Shown: piece by piece, positions 8,288 through 17,600 of the stretch
Layout of the letters: every line of letters begins with the position of its first letter
How positions within the stretch are numbered: position 1 is the first letter of the stretch
From: Vibrio azureus
Lineage (GTDB): Bacteria; Pseudomonadota; Gammaproteobacteria; Enterobacterales; Vibrionaceae
Assembly (NCBI RefSeq): GCF_002849855.1
Contig: NZ_CP018616.1
Location: 930,001-994,000, forward strand
Length of the DNA stretch: 64,000 nucleotides
Reading direction: 5' to 3'
Translations under genes and position numbers: made by a program
The notes under the pieces: generated by a model
Told to the model about the DNA's origin: nothing
The model's input: only the letters and a program-made list of their open reading frames with translations
The model's database searches: none

Positions 8288-9637
8288 ATGACTTTATCTA
8301 TTGATCGTAAGCTAAGTATGGCTGAATCTTCATTTTTTAATAATGGTTGTAATAACATTAATGTAATTGCAGTTAACTTATCTCATAAGCTTGATATAAA
8401 TGTTCTTCAGCAGGCGGCAAATGAAGTTATGTCGATACATCCTGCATTGAGAAGAACCATTATTAATAAACAAGGAACGATAGAGTTTTTAAGCGCTTCT
8501 CAATCTTTAATCGTTGAAGAGTATCAGGCCTCGTCTTGGGAGAAAATCGTTAAAGACAACCTTCAAGATCCCTTTCTAGAAGAAGGCGATTATTTCTGGA
8601 AGCTCACTCAAGTGGTTGATAATCAAAGACCTGAATCCAGTACTTTGTTGCTATTCCTACATTTGAGTATCAGTGACAGCGTTGGTGGGATGATTTTAGT
8701 TAATGATATTATTAAGAATTATCATTTATTGTGCTCAGGGGAAAGCGTTGTTCAAAAGCAAAGAGAAGTATTGCCAGATTTATTGACTTTACAAAATAAT
8801 CAACGTACTTATCAAGATAGTCTTACGCACCAAAATAGTTCAGCGAACCAAAGTAGCGTTACTCATCAATTACTTAATACTCAGTTGGATTATCATAATA
8901 GCCAGAGTGGTTCAGACTTAAAAGACAATACTGAAGATAACGAATATTATAATGACTTCTGTTATTTATTAGGTAAAGAATCAAACTTAGAAAAGTTAAA
9001 GGAAATATGCTCTGCAAGGCAAATCGATATAGACTTGATATTATTTCTGACTGCAAATTGGGCTATAGCAAAATTTGAATGGCAGCAACAGGCATCGCTG
9101 CAAGAGACGATAAGAATTAATATGAGTATGGATATTAATGAGCGTAATAATCTTCTTTCACCTCTTGGCTATAACGATATTCAGTCTTTAACGAGTACAT
9201 TGCCTTGGAAAAGTCATATCCAATTATCAGATACATTTTGGGATAGCATTGAAACTTTAAATAAACTGCTGCAGTCTCGACTTCCATATACCCATGACTT
9301 TGAACAGTTGCAGGAACATTTACTGCGAAACAACCAACCGGGTTGGTTAACCGATGCACATTTCTCTTCTTTAGTGGGCTTTCCGTTCCAGAAACACTAT
9401 GAGCAGGGGACAATAGAACACATTCACCTGATACGCTCACATTGGGCTCCACTTTATGGGAGGTATGCCTTTTTAGCCAATTCTGTGAATGGACTTTCTT
9501 ATACGATCGTTGCTCAGAAACATGATACCGATAACGCAAAAATGATGATCAAATACTGGAGAGACCTGGTTGAAGAGTGGGTAATCAGTGAGGAAGAGTT
9601 TGCGTTAGAAGACTTTGTAAGGACGCGCGTCAGTTGA
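8288..9637 (+). CDS. Stand-alone condensation-superfamily protein, degenerate active site
   Basis: A 449-aa protein resembling a free-standing NRPS condensation domain or a PapA5-type acyltransferase. An SMAESSFF segment (about 11-18) corresponds to the C1 motif and HPALRRTI (about 55-62) to C2. Where the catalytic HHxxxDG should be, the sequence is HLSISDS: the first His and the Asp are kept, but the second, catalytic His is Leu and the Gly is Ser. Residues about 175-230 form a Q/N/S/H-rich low-complexity insert. The C-terminal SHWAPLYGRYAFLANSV region fits the fold. It sits at the edge of the siderophore locus, facing the DHB dehydrogenase gene, and recalls VibH of vibriobactin synthesis in being stand-alone. 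With the catalytic His missing it may be inactive, structural, or use other chemistry. A role in this siderophore is inferred from position only. Confidence 0.7.
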   Translation: MTLSIDRKLSMAESSFFNNGCNNINVIAVNLSHKLDINVLQQAANEVMSIHPALRRTIINKQGTIEFLSASQSLIVEEYQASSWEKIVKDNLQDPFLEEGDYFWKLTQVVDNQRPESSTLLLFLHLSISDSVGGMILVNDIIKNYHLLCSGESVVQKQREVLPDLLTLQNNQRTYQDSLTHQNSSANQSSVTHQLLNTQLDYHNSQSGSDLKDNTEDNEYYNDFCYLLGKESNLEKLKEICSARQIDIDLILFLTANWAIAKFEWQQQASLQETIRINMSMDINERNNLLSPLGYNDIQSLTSTLPWKSHIQLSDTFWDSIETLNKLLQSRLPYTHDFEQLQEHLLRNNQPGWLTDAHFSSLVGFPFQKHYEQGTIEHIHLIRSHWAPLYGRYAFLANSVNGLSYTIVAQKHDTDNAKMMIKYWRDLVEEWVISEEEFALEDFVRTRVS

Positions 9638-9736
9638 GTATTGCTTGATTAAACGTCCTTAGCCCACAGACTTTGATAACGATTCTTCATGTTGAACGAC
9701 TATACCCTTCAGCGCTGCCTAAACTTGCCTTACCGC

Positions 9737-10528
9737 TTAAAAGGTAGCGCCACCGTCGACTCTTAGATCGTGCATCGTAATATGGCTTGCTTTGTCACTT
9801 AGTAAAAACTCGATGGCGTCAGTGATTTCCTCAGGTTCAGCAATTTTATTTAATGGAATACCAAGGCGGCGACAATTTAAGTCACCTTGGATGACGTCTC
9901 GCTCGGCATGTTCCTTATTCCAAAGCTGAGTCTGCATCGGAGTTCGAGTGCTTCCCGGGCTAACAATATTACATCGAATACCATACTGAGCCACCTCTTG
10001 TGCCAAACATTTTACCCACATGTGGATGCCCGCTTTAGAGGCGCAATAAGCCGACATATTCACTCTTGGTGTATCTGCTGCATTTGAGCCAATAACAACC
10101 ACCGATCCCTTTAAATTATGATCAACCAGCATCTTAACCAACTGCTGAGTGAGTAATAGCGTACCTTTGAGGTTAACGTTGATAATGTTATCTAATGCTT
10201 CTGGTTTCAACTCCAACGCTGAGGAAATAGAGAGTGTTCCTGCACACATTACGATATGTGTTGGTAAAAGTTTGTCTTGCAGTAAATATTGACATGCCGA
10301 TTGAATCGAGTGCCAATCAGATAAATCAAAAGGTAGGAGAGTGGTACGATCTTGCTGTACTTTGGAAAGGCTTACGTACAGTTCTTCCAATGTGGAACGG
10401 TCAAGATCACAGGCAATAACTCTTGCTCCTTGTGCTAATAAGCGCTTTGTACAAGACAATCCGATTCCTTGTCCTGCCCCAGTCACAAGACAGAGTTTGT
10501 CTGCGAAAATAGACGGATTTTCTTGCAT
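9737..10528 (-). CDS. 2,3-dihydro-2,3-dihydroxybenzoate dehydrogenase
   Basis: A short-chain dehydrogenase of the EntA/VibA/VabA type that would oxidise 2,3-dihydro-2,3-dihydroxybenzoate to 2,3-dihydroxybenzoate (DHB) with NAD+. It shows the nucleotide-binding TGAGQGIG motif, the catalytic Ser in VVIGSNAAD and YCASK as the YxxxK pair. The frame is open back to 10597, which would give 286 aa. I prefer the internal ATG at 10528 (263 aa): it has a GAGAGG ribosome site 7 bases upstream and gives the usual family length, whereas the 10597 start has no clear site. It is divergent from the DHB operon starting at 10806, with two Fur-like boxes between. Confidence 0.85.
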   Translation of the reverse strand: MQENPSIFADKLCLVTGAGQGIGLSCTKRLLAQGARVIACDLDRSTLEELYVSLSKVQQDRTTLLPFDLSDWHSIQSACQYLLQDKLLPTHIVMCAGTLSISSALELKPEALDNIINVNLKGTLLLTQQLVKMLVDHNLKGSVVVIGSNAADTPRVNMSAYCASKAGIHMWVKCLAQEVAQYGIRCNIVSPGSTRTPMQTQLWNKEHAERDVIQGDLNCRRLGIPLNKIAEPEEITDAIEFLLSDKASHITMHDLRVDGGATF

Positions 10529-10677
10529 AAATTGGCCTCTCAATGATTTACGGTCATAGTTTTCTTGTTCACCTGGATGATAATGATTTGTATTCATCTA
10601 TTCTTTTTGAAGAAGATAAATTTGTGAAGTTGGTGGTAAATAAGATCAATCTATAAATTATTTCCATCACAAATGCA

Positions 10678-10696
10678 AATGATAATAGTTATTAAT
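10678..10696. promoter_or_regulatory. Fur-box-like site 1, divergent DHB promoter
   Basis: AATGATAATAGTTATTAAT agrees with the Vibrio Fur consensus AATGANAATNATTNTCATT at 16 of 19 positions. It lies between the divergent dehydrogenase and isochorismate synthase genes. Confidence 0.65.
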
Positions 10697-10738
10697 AACA
10701 CTTGTGTAAGTGCAACGGTATGTGTAATCTCTGCATTT

Positions 10739-10761
10739 CAAATGAGATTGAGTCTCATTTG
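10739..10761. promoter_or_regulatory. Fur-box-like palindrome 2, DHB operon promoter
   Basis: A perfect inverted repeat, CAAATGAGA and TCTCATTTG around TTGAG. The inner 19 bases (10741-10759) match the Vibrio Fur consensus at 17 of 19 positions. It lies about 45 bp before the isochorismate synthase start, where repressor binding would block transcription. Confidence 0.75.
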
Positions 10762-10805
10762 TGAGTGAATAATTTAAACTTACAAATACAGTTTGAGAGA
10801 CAATT

Positions 10806-12056
10806 ATGCTTCGTAACTTAATGGGGAGCCGCGATATGCTCACGGAGTGCCTTGGTGATCAAACGAGTGGTACGCTGTTCTTTTTTAGTTCACCGACAGT
10901 GGCATTATTAGCTCAAGGCATTGCTGCAGAGTTTTCCCAACACGTCAAATTTTCTCAATTAGATGAAAAAATTAAACAATTGCTTAGCTCAGCGAAAACA
11001 GCGGACAATGATAATCCTATAGCGGTTGGTGTGATTCCATTTTCCGAGCAACAACCTGTTCATTTTATTGTCCCTGAGCGCCTTGTGACCAGTGCGCCAA
11101 TTCGGCCAAATACCATTATCGATAAAGATAAGACGCAGCAAAAAGATAAAAACGCCAATACTGATGGCAGTGGTTATTGTGCCTTAACTTCTCAACATTC
11201 CATTCCAAGCAATGAGAATTATCTGCGCAGTGTTGAGGCTGCTGAGCGTTTCTGCCGTGACAAAAATGATGCTCTGGAAAAAGTTGTGCTTTCACGAACG
11301 GTTTTAGTTGAAACACAGCAAGACATTGATCGCGCTCATTTACTCAAAGAACTTCTTAAACAAAACCCCAGTGGGTACACTTTTTCAACCTCACTCGGAC
11401 AACTTTCTCTCGAAAAACATCTGATGGGCTCGAGCCCAGAATTGTTGGTATCGCTGAAAGGGTCACACGTTTGCTCAAATCCTTTGGCGGGATCACGTCG
11501 TCGTTGTGACAATGAATCGATCAATCAGCAACAAGCAGAGTTAATGATGGAAAGCAGTAAAGACCTTCATGAACACGCAGTAGTGGTTGATATGGTCGAA
11601 AAAGCGTTGCAACCATGGTGTGATCAACTTTATGTACCAATGGTTCCATCAGTAGTAGAAACTCGCGCCATGTTGCATTTATCGACTCGTATTGAAGGTG
11701 TTGCATCGTCTTCTGAAGTGAGTGCATTACAACTTGCATGTGCACTGCATCCCACGCCGGCAGTGTGCGGTTATCCGACCAATAAAGCCTATGAACTTAT
11801 TCGTGAAGCTGAACCTTTTGAACGTGGCTATTTTACCGGTCTTGTCGGCTGGGTCGATGCGCGCGGTAACGGAGAGTGGGTGGTCGTGATTCGTTGTGCT
11901 GAAGTGGGCAAACAAAGCCTAAAAGCCTATGCAGGTGCCGGTATTGTGACGAGTTCTGATCCACAAAGTGAGTTGGAAGAGACCACCAATAAAATGCGGA
12001 CTATCTTCAATGCGGTAGGGATTGATTTGGAAATGGCCTGTGAGGTGGTGACATGA
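10806..12056 (+). CDS. Isochorismate synthase (EntC/VibC-type)
   Basis: A 416-aa chorismate-binding enzyme that converts chorismate to isochorismate, the first step towards DHB. The C-terminal half carries the family signature: EKVVLSRTV, SSPELLVSLKG, ALHPTPAVCGYPT, EPFERGYFTGLVGW and AYAGAGIV with a closing SELEETTNKM. The length is close to EntC, with a slightly longer N-terminus. GAGAGA upstream of 10806 serves as ribosome site. It is the first gene of an operon running to 18633 and overlaps the next gene by four bases (ATGA at 12053-12056). The two Fur-like boxes upstream imply iron repression. MenF at 44234 is a separate homologue for menaquinone. Confidence 0.92.
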   Translation: MLRNLMGSRDMLTECLGDQTSGTLFFFSSPTVALLAQGIAAEFSQHVKFSQLDEKIKQLLSSAKTADNDNPIAVGVIPFSEQQPVHFIVPERLVTSAPIRPNTIIDKDKTQQKDKNANTDGSGYCALTSQHSIPSNENYLRSVEAAERFCRDKNDALEKVVLSRTVLVETQQDIDRAHLLKELLKQNPSGYTFSTSLGQLSLEKHLMGSSPELLVSLKGSHVCSNPLAGSRRRCDNESINQQQAELMMESSKDLHEHAVVVDMVEKALQPWCDQLYVPMVPSVVETRAMLHLSTRIEGVASSSEVSALQLACALHPTPAVCGYPTNKAYELIREAEPFERGYFTGLVGWVDARGNGEWVVVIRCAEVGKQSLKAYAGAGIVTSSDPQSELEETTNKMRTIFNAVGIDLEMACEVVT

Positions 12057-13666
12057 GTTCATCGGATATGTCATTGGATTGGACACCTTGGCCAGAAACA
12101 TTCGCTGCTAGATATCGTGAAGAAGGGTATTGGACCTCTCAAACGTTACCTGACATGCTAGAACTGACCACCAAGCAATACCCTCACAAGGTAGCGATTA
12201 TTGATCAACATGGGCAGTGGACTTATCAAATGTTCAAGCAGCATGTTGATCAACTGGCAACTGGATTTCAGCAACGGCTTCAGTTGCAAGCGGGCGATAA
12301 AGCCGTTATTCATCTTACAAATACAGCCGCCTTTTATTTCAGCTTTTTTGCCTTACTTAAAATTGGTGTGCAGCCAGTATTAGCCTTGTCGGCCCATCGT
12401 TATGCAGAGATTCAGTACTTTTGTCATTTTTCTAAAGCCAAAGTGCTGATTACCGAGCAACAAGCAGGGGTAGATATGGTGGCGATCACGCAAAGAGTGA
12501 CGTCACAAACCCCCAGTCTAGAGAATGTCGTTTGGGCAGGAGATGGTGAAACGCCAGCAGGAGCAACGACGCTGCACAGTTTGTTGTCATCTGATATCGA
12601 ATTAGATGCCCAAAGACCCCCTGACTTTGCATTTTTTCAATTGTCGGGTGGAACGACAGGAACGCCTAAACTTATCCCTCGTACCCATGCGGATTATCTT
12701 TATAGTGTCCGTACGAGTAATCAAATTTGTCAGTTCAGTAGCGAAACGCGCTACTTATGTGTCCTACCAGCGGCGCATAATTTTCCTTTAAGCTCCCCTG
12801 GGGCTCTAGGGTGTTTTATGGTGGGTGGAACCGTGGTGATGTGCCCTGACCCAAGTCCGGCAACCGCTTTTCATTTAATCGAAAAACATCGTATTAACGT
12901 AGCAGCACTGGTCCCTCCATTGGCAGCATTATGGCTTGAAGAGGCTGCTCGAACTCAATGTGATCTTTCATCTTTGGCTGTGTTGCAGGTTGGAGGCGCG
13001 AGATTTAGCCCTGCTGTCGCCAAGCGAGTTCAACCGGAACTAGGTTGTGTGTTGCAGCAGGTTTTTGGTATGGCTGAAGGCCTAGTGAATTACACGCGTT
13101 TAGACGATCCTGAATCAGTCATCACTCAGACACAAGGGAGACCAATGTCTGCTGCGGATGAAGTGTTAGTGTTAGATGAGCTTGGGCAAGCTGTCCCGAT
13201 TGGGAGCGCTGGAAGGCTGTTTACGCGGGGGCCGTATACGATTCGCGGTTATTATCAAGCGTATGAGTACAATCAGGAAGTGTTTGATGAAAACGGTTTT
13301 TACTGCACAGGAGATATCGTCATACAAGATCAAGACGGCAACTTGCAAGTGGTGGGACGTGATAAGGCTCAGATCAATCGAGGCGGAGAAAAAGTGGCGT
13401 CTGAGGAAATAGAGCATCATTTAATCGAACATCCCGCAGTTCATGATGCTGCTGTATTTGCCATCGCGGATGACTTTTTAGGTGAACGAAGTTGTGCTGC
13501 TTTAGTTTCTCGACACTCGTCATTAAAACCCATCGAGATTAAACGCTTTTTGAGAGAGAAAGGCGTGGCCGATTTCAAGATCCCCGATCGTATTGTTTTT
13601 GTCGATTCCTTACCAAAAACACCTGTCGGTAAAGTGAATAAAAGTAAGCTTCTAGAGGTTATTTAA
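12053..13666 (+). CDS. 2,3-dihydroxybenzoate-AMP ligase (EntE/VibE-type)
   Basis: A 537-aa stand-alone adenylation enzyme that activates DHB with ATP and loads it onto the aryl carrier domain of the next gene's product. Motifs in order: FQLSGGTTGTPKLIPRTH (phosphate loop), QVFGMAEGLVNYTRLD, YCTGDIV, GRDKAQINRGGEKV and the catalytic lysine in PKTPVGKVNKSKL near the C-terminus. The length is the same as EntE (about 536). The start overlaps the previous stop (ATGA), so the two are translationally coupled. Confidence 0.95.
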   Translation: MSSSDMSLDWTPWPETFAARYREEGYWTSQTLPDMLELTTKQYPHKVAIIDQHGQWTYQMFKQHVDQLATGFQQRLQLQAGDKAVIHLTNTAAFYFSFFALLKIGVQPVLALSAHRYAEIQYFCHFSKAKVLITEQQAGVDMVAITQRVTSQTPSLENVVWAGDGETPAGATTLHSLLSSDIELDAQRPPDFAFFQLSGGTTGTPKLIPRTHADYLYSVRTSNQICQFSSETRYLCVLPAAHNFPLSSPGALGCFMVGGTVVMCPDPSPATAFHLIEKHRINVAALVPPLAALWLEEAARTQCDLSSLAVLQVGGARFSPAVAKRVQPELGCVLQQVFGMAEGLVNYTRLDDPESVITQTQGRPMSAADEVLVLDELGQAVPIGSAGRLFTRGPYTIRGYYQAYEYNQEVFDENGFYCTGDIVIQDQDGNLQVVGRDKAQINRGGEKVASEEIEHHLIEHPAVHDAAVFAIADDFLGERSCAALVSRHSSLKPIEIKRFLREKGVADFKIPDRIVFVDSLPKTPVGKVNKSKLLEVI

Positions 13667-13733
13667 CCAAGAGCGACTCTCCCCATTGTGACATACATGG
13701 TCTGTTATTTTTTAAAGCACTCAAGGAAAGATT

Positions 13734-14645
13734 ATGGCTATTCCAACTATTTTTAATTACACGTTACCTAAATCCAGCCCTGAGAATCGTACTAATTGGT
13801 ATGTGGAACCCAAGCGAGCAGTGCTGCTTATTCACGATATGCAGCAATACTTTCTCGATTATTTCGATGCAGAGAGCGATTTGGTACAAAAACTGATTGC
13901 AAACATTCAAACCATCAAACAAGCGTGCGTTGAAGCAGGTATTCCCGTTGTTTATACCGCACAACCGGGCGATCAATGCCCAAAAGAGCGGGCTTTATTG
14001 ACCGATTTTTGGGGCCCGGGCTTAAAAGCGGAGCATCAAGTTACACGCATTGTTGAGTCACTTGAGCCGACGCAAGATGATTTACTCTTGACGAAGTGGC
14101 GTTATAGCGCCTTTCAACGCACATCATTACAAGCGTTTATGCAAGAAGAAAAAAGAGACCAACTTATTATTGTTGGTGTGTATGCACATATTGGTTGCCT
14201 TCAAACGGCATCTGAAGCATTTATGAATGATATTCAGGCGTTTATGATAACTAATGCCGTTGCGGACTTTTCATTAGATGAACATGAAATGGCGCTCAAT
14301 TATGTCGCTGGTCGATGCGGTCATGTGCTCGATAAAGACCAATTTTTGCATCAAGTGACGCAGACAACGAATAGCGACCTTTCTGGTCAACAGCAGTATG
14401 TCGCTCCTCGGTCGATATCACAGCTCCAACAACAACTCGCAGCGTTATTGGATGTATCAGTAGAGGAACTGACTCCCCATGATCATTTAACCGATTTTGG
14501 CTTGGATTCTATTCGTGTCATGACCTTGCTAAGTCATTGGCAAAAAGAGGGCTTAGACATCCATTTTATGGAGCTGGCGACCCAACCGAATCTGACGGGG
14601 TGGTGGCAAGTGATTCAAACTAAGCAAGCGCTACACTCGGCATGA
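13734..14645 (+). CDS. Isochorismatase / aryl carrier protein (EntB/VibB-type)
   Basis: A 303-aa bifunctional protein. The N-terminal isochorismatase hydrolyses isochorismate to 2,3-dihydro-2,3-dihydroxybenzoate and pyruvate; visible motifs are AVLLIHDMQQYFLDYF with the catalytic Asp, LLTKWRYSAF and VGVYAHIGCLQTASEAF. The C-terminal aryl carrier domain (about 225-303) has the phosphopantetheine site DFGLDSIRVM with Ser259. DHB would be loaded there by the preceding ligase after activation by the EntD-like protein at 18859. It lies 67 bp after the ligase and 13 bp before the NRPS gene, in the same operon. Confidence 0.95.
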   Translation: MAIPTIFNYTLPKSSPENRTNWYVEPKRAVLLIHDMQQYFLDYFDAESDLVQKLIANIQTIKQACVEAGIPVVYTAQPGDQCPKERALLTDFWGPGLKAEHQVTRIVESLEPTQDDLLLTKWRYSAFQRTSLQAFMQEEKRDQLIIVGVYAHIGCLQTASEAFMNDIQAFMITNAVADFSLDEHEMALNYVAGRCGHVLDKDQFLHQVTQTTNSDLSGQQQYVAPRSISQLQQQLAALLDVSVEELTPHDHLTDFGLDSIRVMTLLSHWQKEGLDIHFMELATQPNLTGWWQVIQTKQALHSA

Positions 14646-14658
14646 TGGGAGAGGTGTT

Positions 14659-17600
14659 ATGTCTGTTGTTCAAACTCAGAATAAAATGTTATTACCTTTG
14701 ACCGATGCCCAATCTGGTATTTGGTTTGCTCAACATCGTGTTCCAAATAGTCCTATTTATACTACGGGAGAATATCTTGTTATCTCTGGCGACTTCAATG
14801 AGCCTTGTTTTGTTGAAGCGGTGACGGTTGCTATTAACGAAGCGGATACCTTACATGCTCAATTCATTATGTTACGCAACGAGCCACGCTTATATATTGA
14901 GCATCAAGCTTGGCAAATTCAAAAGGTGAATATGTCCAAGCAAGACGCACCTCATCAGGCTGCGTTAGATTGGATGAATAAAGCATTAGCAAAGTCGATT
15001 GATTTGGAAAAGGGGCCGTTATTTTCGACAGCAATACTCACGCTGTCAGAGCAAGAGCGTATTTGGTTTTTGTCTGCGCATCATATTGTGATTGACGGCT
15101 ACAGCATGTCTTTACTGATGTCACGTGTCGCACATATTTATAATCGTCTGTTAGCTGGCCAGCAATTTGAAAGCATTAATTATGCTTGCCAGCAAGCCAT
15201 GCTCGAAGAAGACCAGAAATATAAAGCCTCACAACAATATCAATTCGATCGCGATTTTTATTTACATCATTATGCCCAGATGCCCGAAAGCGTTTCGTTA
15301 GCTGGTAAACCTTCAGTTATGGCTGAGCACTTTTTGAGAGTAAAAGGTGAGCTGGGCGTTCAAAGTACAGCTCAACTGTATTGCGCGGCGCAGCATAGTG
15401 AGACAACTTGGCCTTGTGTTCTGTTGGCAGCCATTGCCACCTATATACATCGCATGACGAATGCGAAGGAAGTGGTGCTAGGTGTGCCACTGATGGGGAG
15501 ATTAGGTTCTGTCGCCATTCAAACGCCAGCGATGCGGGTCAATATATTGCCAGTAAGAGTTCAGTTTGATTCCAATATGGAGACAAGTGATCTGATTCAG
15601 CAAGTAAGCCATGAGTTTTCACTTGTTCGACAGCATCAACACTACCGTTATGAGCACTTGCATCGAGAGCTTAACTTAGTCAAAGACAAACGTAATTTGT
15701 TTGGTCCGTTGGTTAATATCATGCCTTTTACTCATCAACCTAGATTGGGTGAGGCAACGACGCAGTTACGCAACTTGTCTACAGGGCCCGTTGAAGACCT
15801 CTCGGTGTATTGTTATCAATCTGGTGACACCTTGCATCTGGATATGGATGCCAATCCGGAACTTTACTCTGAGTCTGAAGTGCAGCAACATCATCGTCGC
15901 TTGAAGCACTTTATGGGCCACTTTTTTACTAGTGCCCAGTCAACCTTACCGAGCAGAATCGCGGATATCGATCTTTTTCTGCCTGGAGAATACGATAAAA
16001 TCACTCAAACGTGGAATGAGACGTTTCATGATATTCCAGACACGACACTTTCGGCATTAATGGCTCGACAAAGGATCGTAACACCGAATGGAACTGCGCT
16101 GATTTTTGACGATGCCAAACTGAGCTACGAACAATTAGGGCGCAAAGTGTACTCTTTGACCCAATGGCTTATCGGACAAGGTATTGAGCTTGGGGATCGC
16201 ATTGCAGTTTGTGTACCGAGAAGTGAGGAATTGATTGTCGTTCAACAAGCCATTTTGGCTGCTGGAGCGGTTTATGTCCCAATTGACCCTGATTATCCAT
16301 CAGCTCGCATTCGCTTTATGCTTTCATCTTCAGCACCTAGAAGGGTTTTCACCACGTCAGTTTTGATCAGTAAACTGCCATCAGAAAGTGAATTAACCTT
16401 GGTCGATGATGAATTATTGCCTTGGATATATCAAAATGTTGAGCCGCTGCCTCCTCAAGTTACTCCTTTACCCGAATCTCCTGCATATATTATTTATACA
16501 TCAGGTTCGACGGGGCAGCCCAAAGGTGTCGTGATCAGCCATGATGCGATCGTCAATCGTTTATTGTGGATGCAGGCACAGTATCCAATTGATGCCCATG
16601 ACCGTGTCTTGCAGAAAACCCCATCTGGATTTGATGTGTCTGTTTGGGAATTCTTTTGGCCAATGATGGTTGGAGCATGTTTGGTTGTGGCTAAGCCTGT
16701 TGGGCATAAAGACCCCATTTACTTGCAAGAAGTGATTGAAAAGCATCAAATTACCACTTTGCATTTTGTGCCATCGATGCTGCAATTGTTTGTTCAATAC
16801 GTAAAAAATCAACAAGAAAATGCTCAACGGGCAGGTGGCCAGCAAGTACATGATCAACACTGTGCCAGTCTGCGTCAGGTCTTTTGTAGTGGTGAAGCCT
16901 TACCAAGCGAATTAGTACAAGAGTATTCGACTTACTTTGACGCCCCCCTTGAGAACTTATATGGCCCAACAGAAGCTGCGATTGATGTAACCTACTGGCA
17001 TTGCCAAGCCAACTCAGCCGAACAGTCGGTACCGATTGGCCGACCAGTCTGGAATACACAAATTTATATTTTGGATGATGAACTTAAGCCTGTTCCTCCG
17101 GGCGTGGTTGGTCATTTATACATTGCAGGGCGTCAATTAGCGTTGGGTTACCATGACCAACCTCAACTGACGGCAGAACGCTTTATTGATAATCCTTTTG
17201 GTTCGTCAGGGAGCCGGATGTATATGTCAGGAGACCTTGCTCGTTGGCGTTCCGATGGTGCGATTGAATATTGTGGGCGCAGTGATTTTCAGGTCAAGAT
17301 ACGAGGTCTACGGATTGAACTGGAAGAGATCGAGAGTGCGTTGAATCAACACCCTAGTGTCGCGCAATCTGTCGTATTGGCGCAAGAGTATCGCGATAAT
17401 GACAAACGCTTGGTCGCTTATATTTTACCTACATCCAAGCAGAATACAGACACTCAAGATCTCGTCAACTCTCTTACCAGCTTGTTACCGAGTTATATGA
17501 TACCAAGTTATTTTGTGTCGCTTGAAACATGGCCATTAACGGCAAACGGTAAATTAGATCGTCAAGCATTGCCTAAGCCAGATTTATCTGAGCAAGTTGG

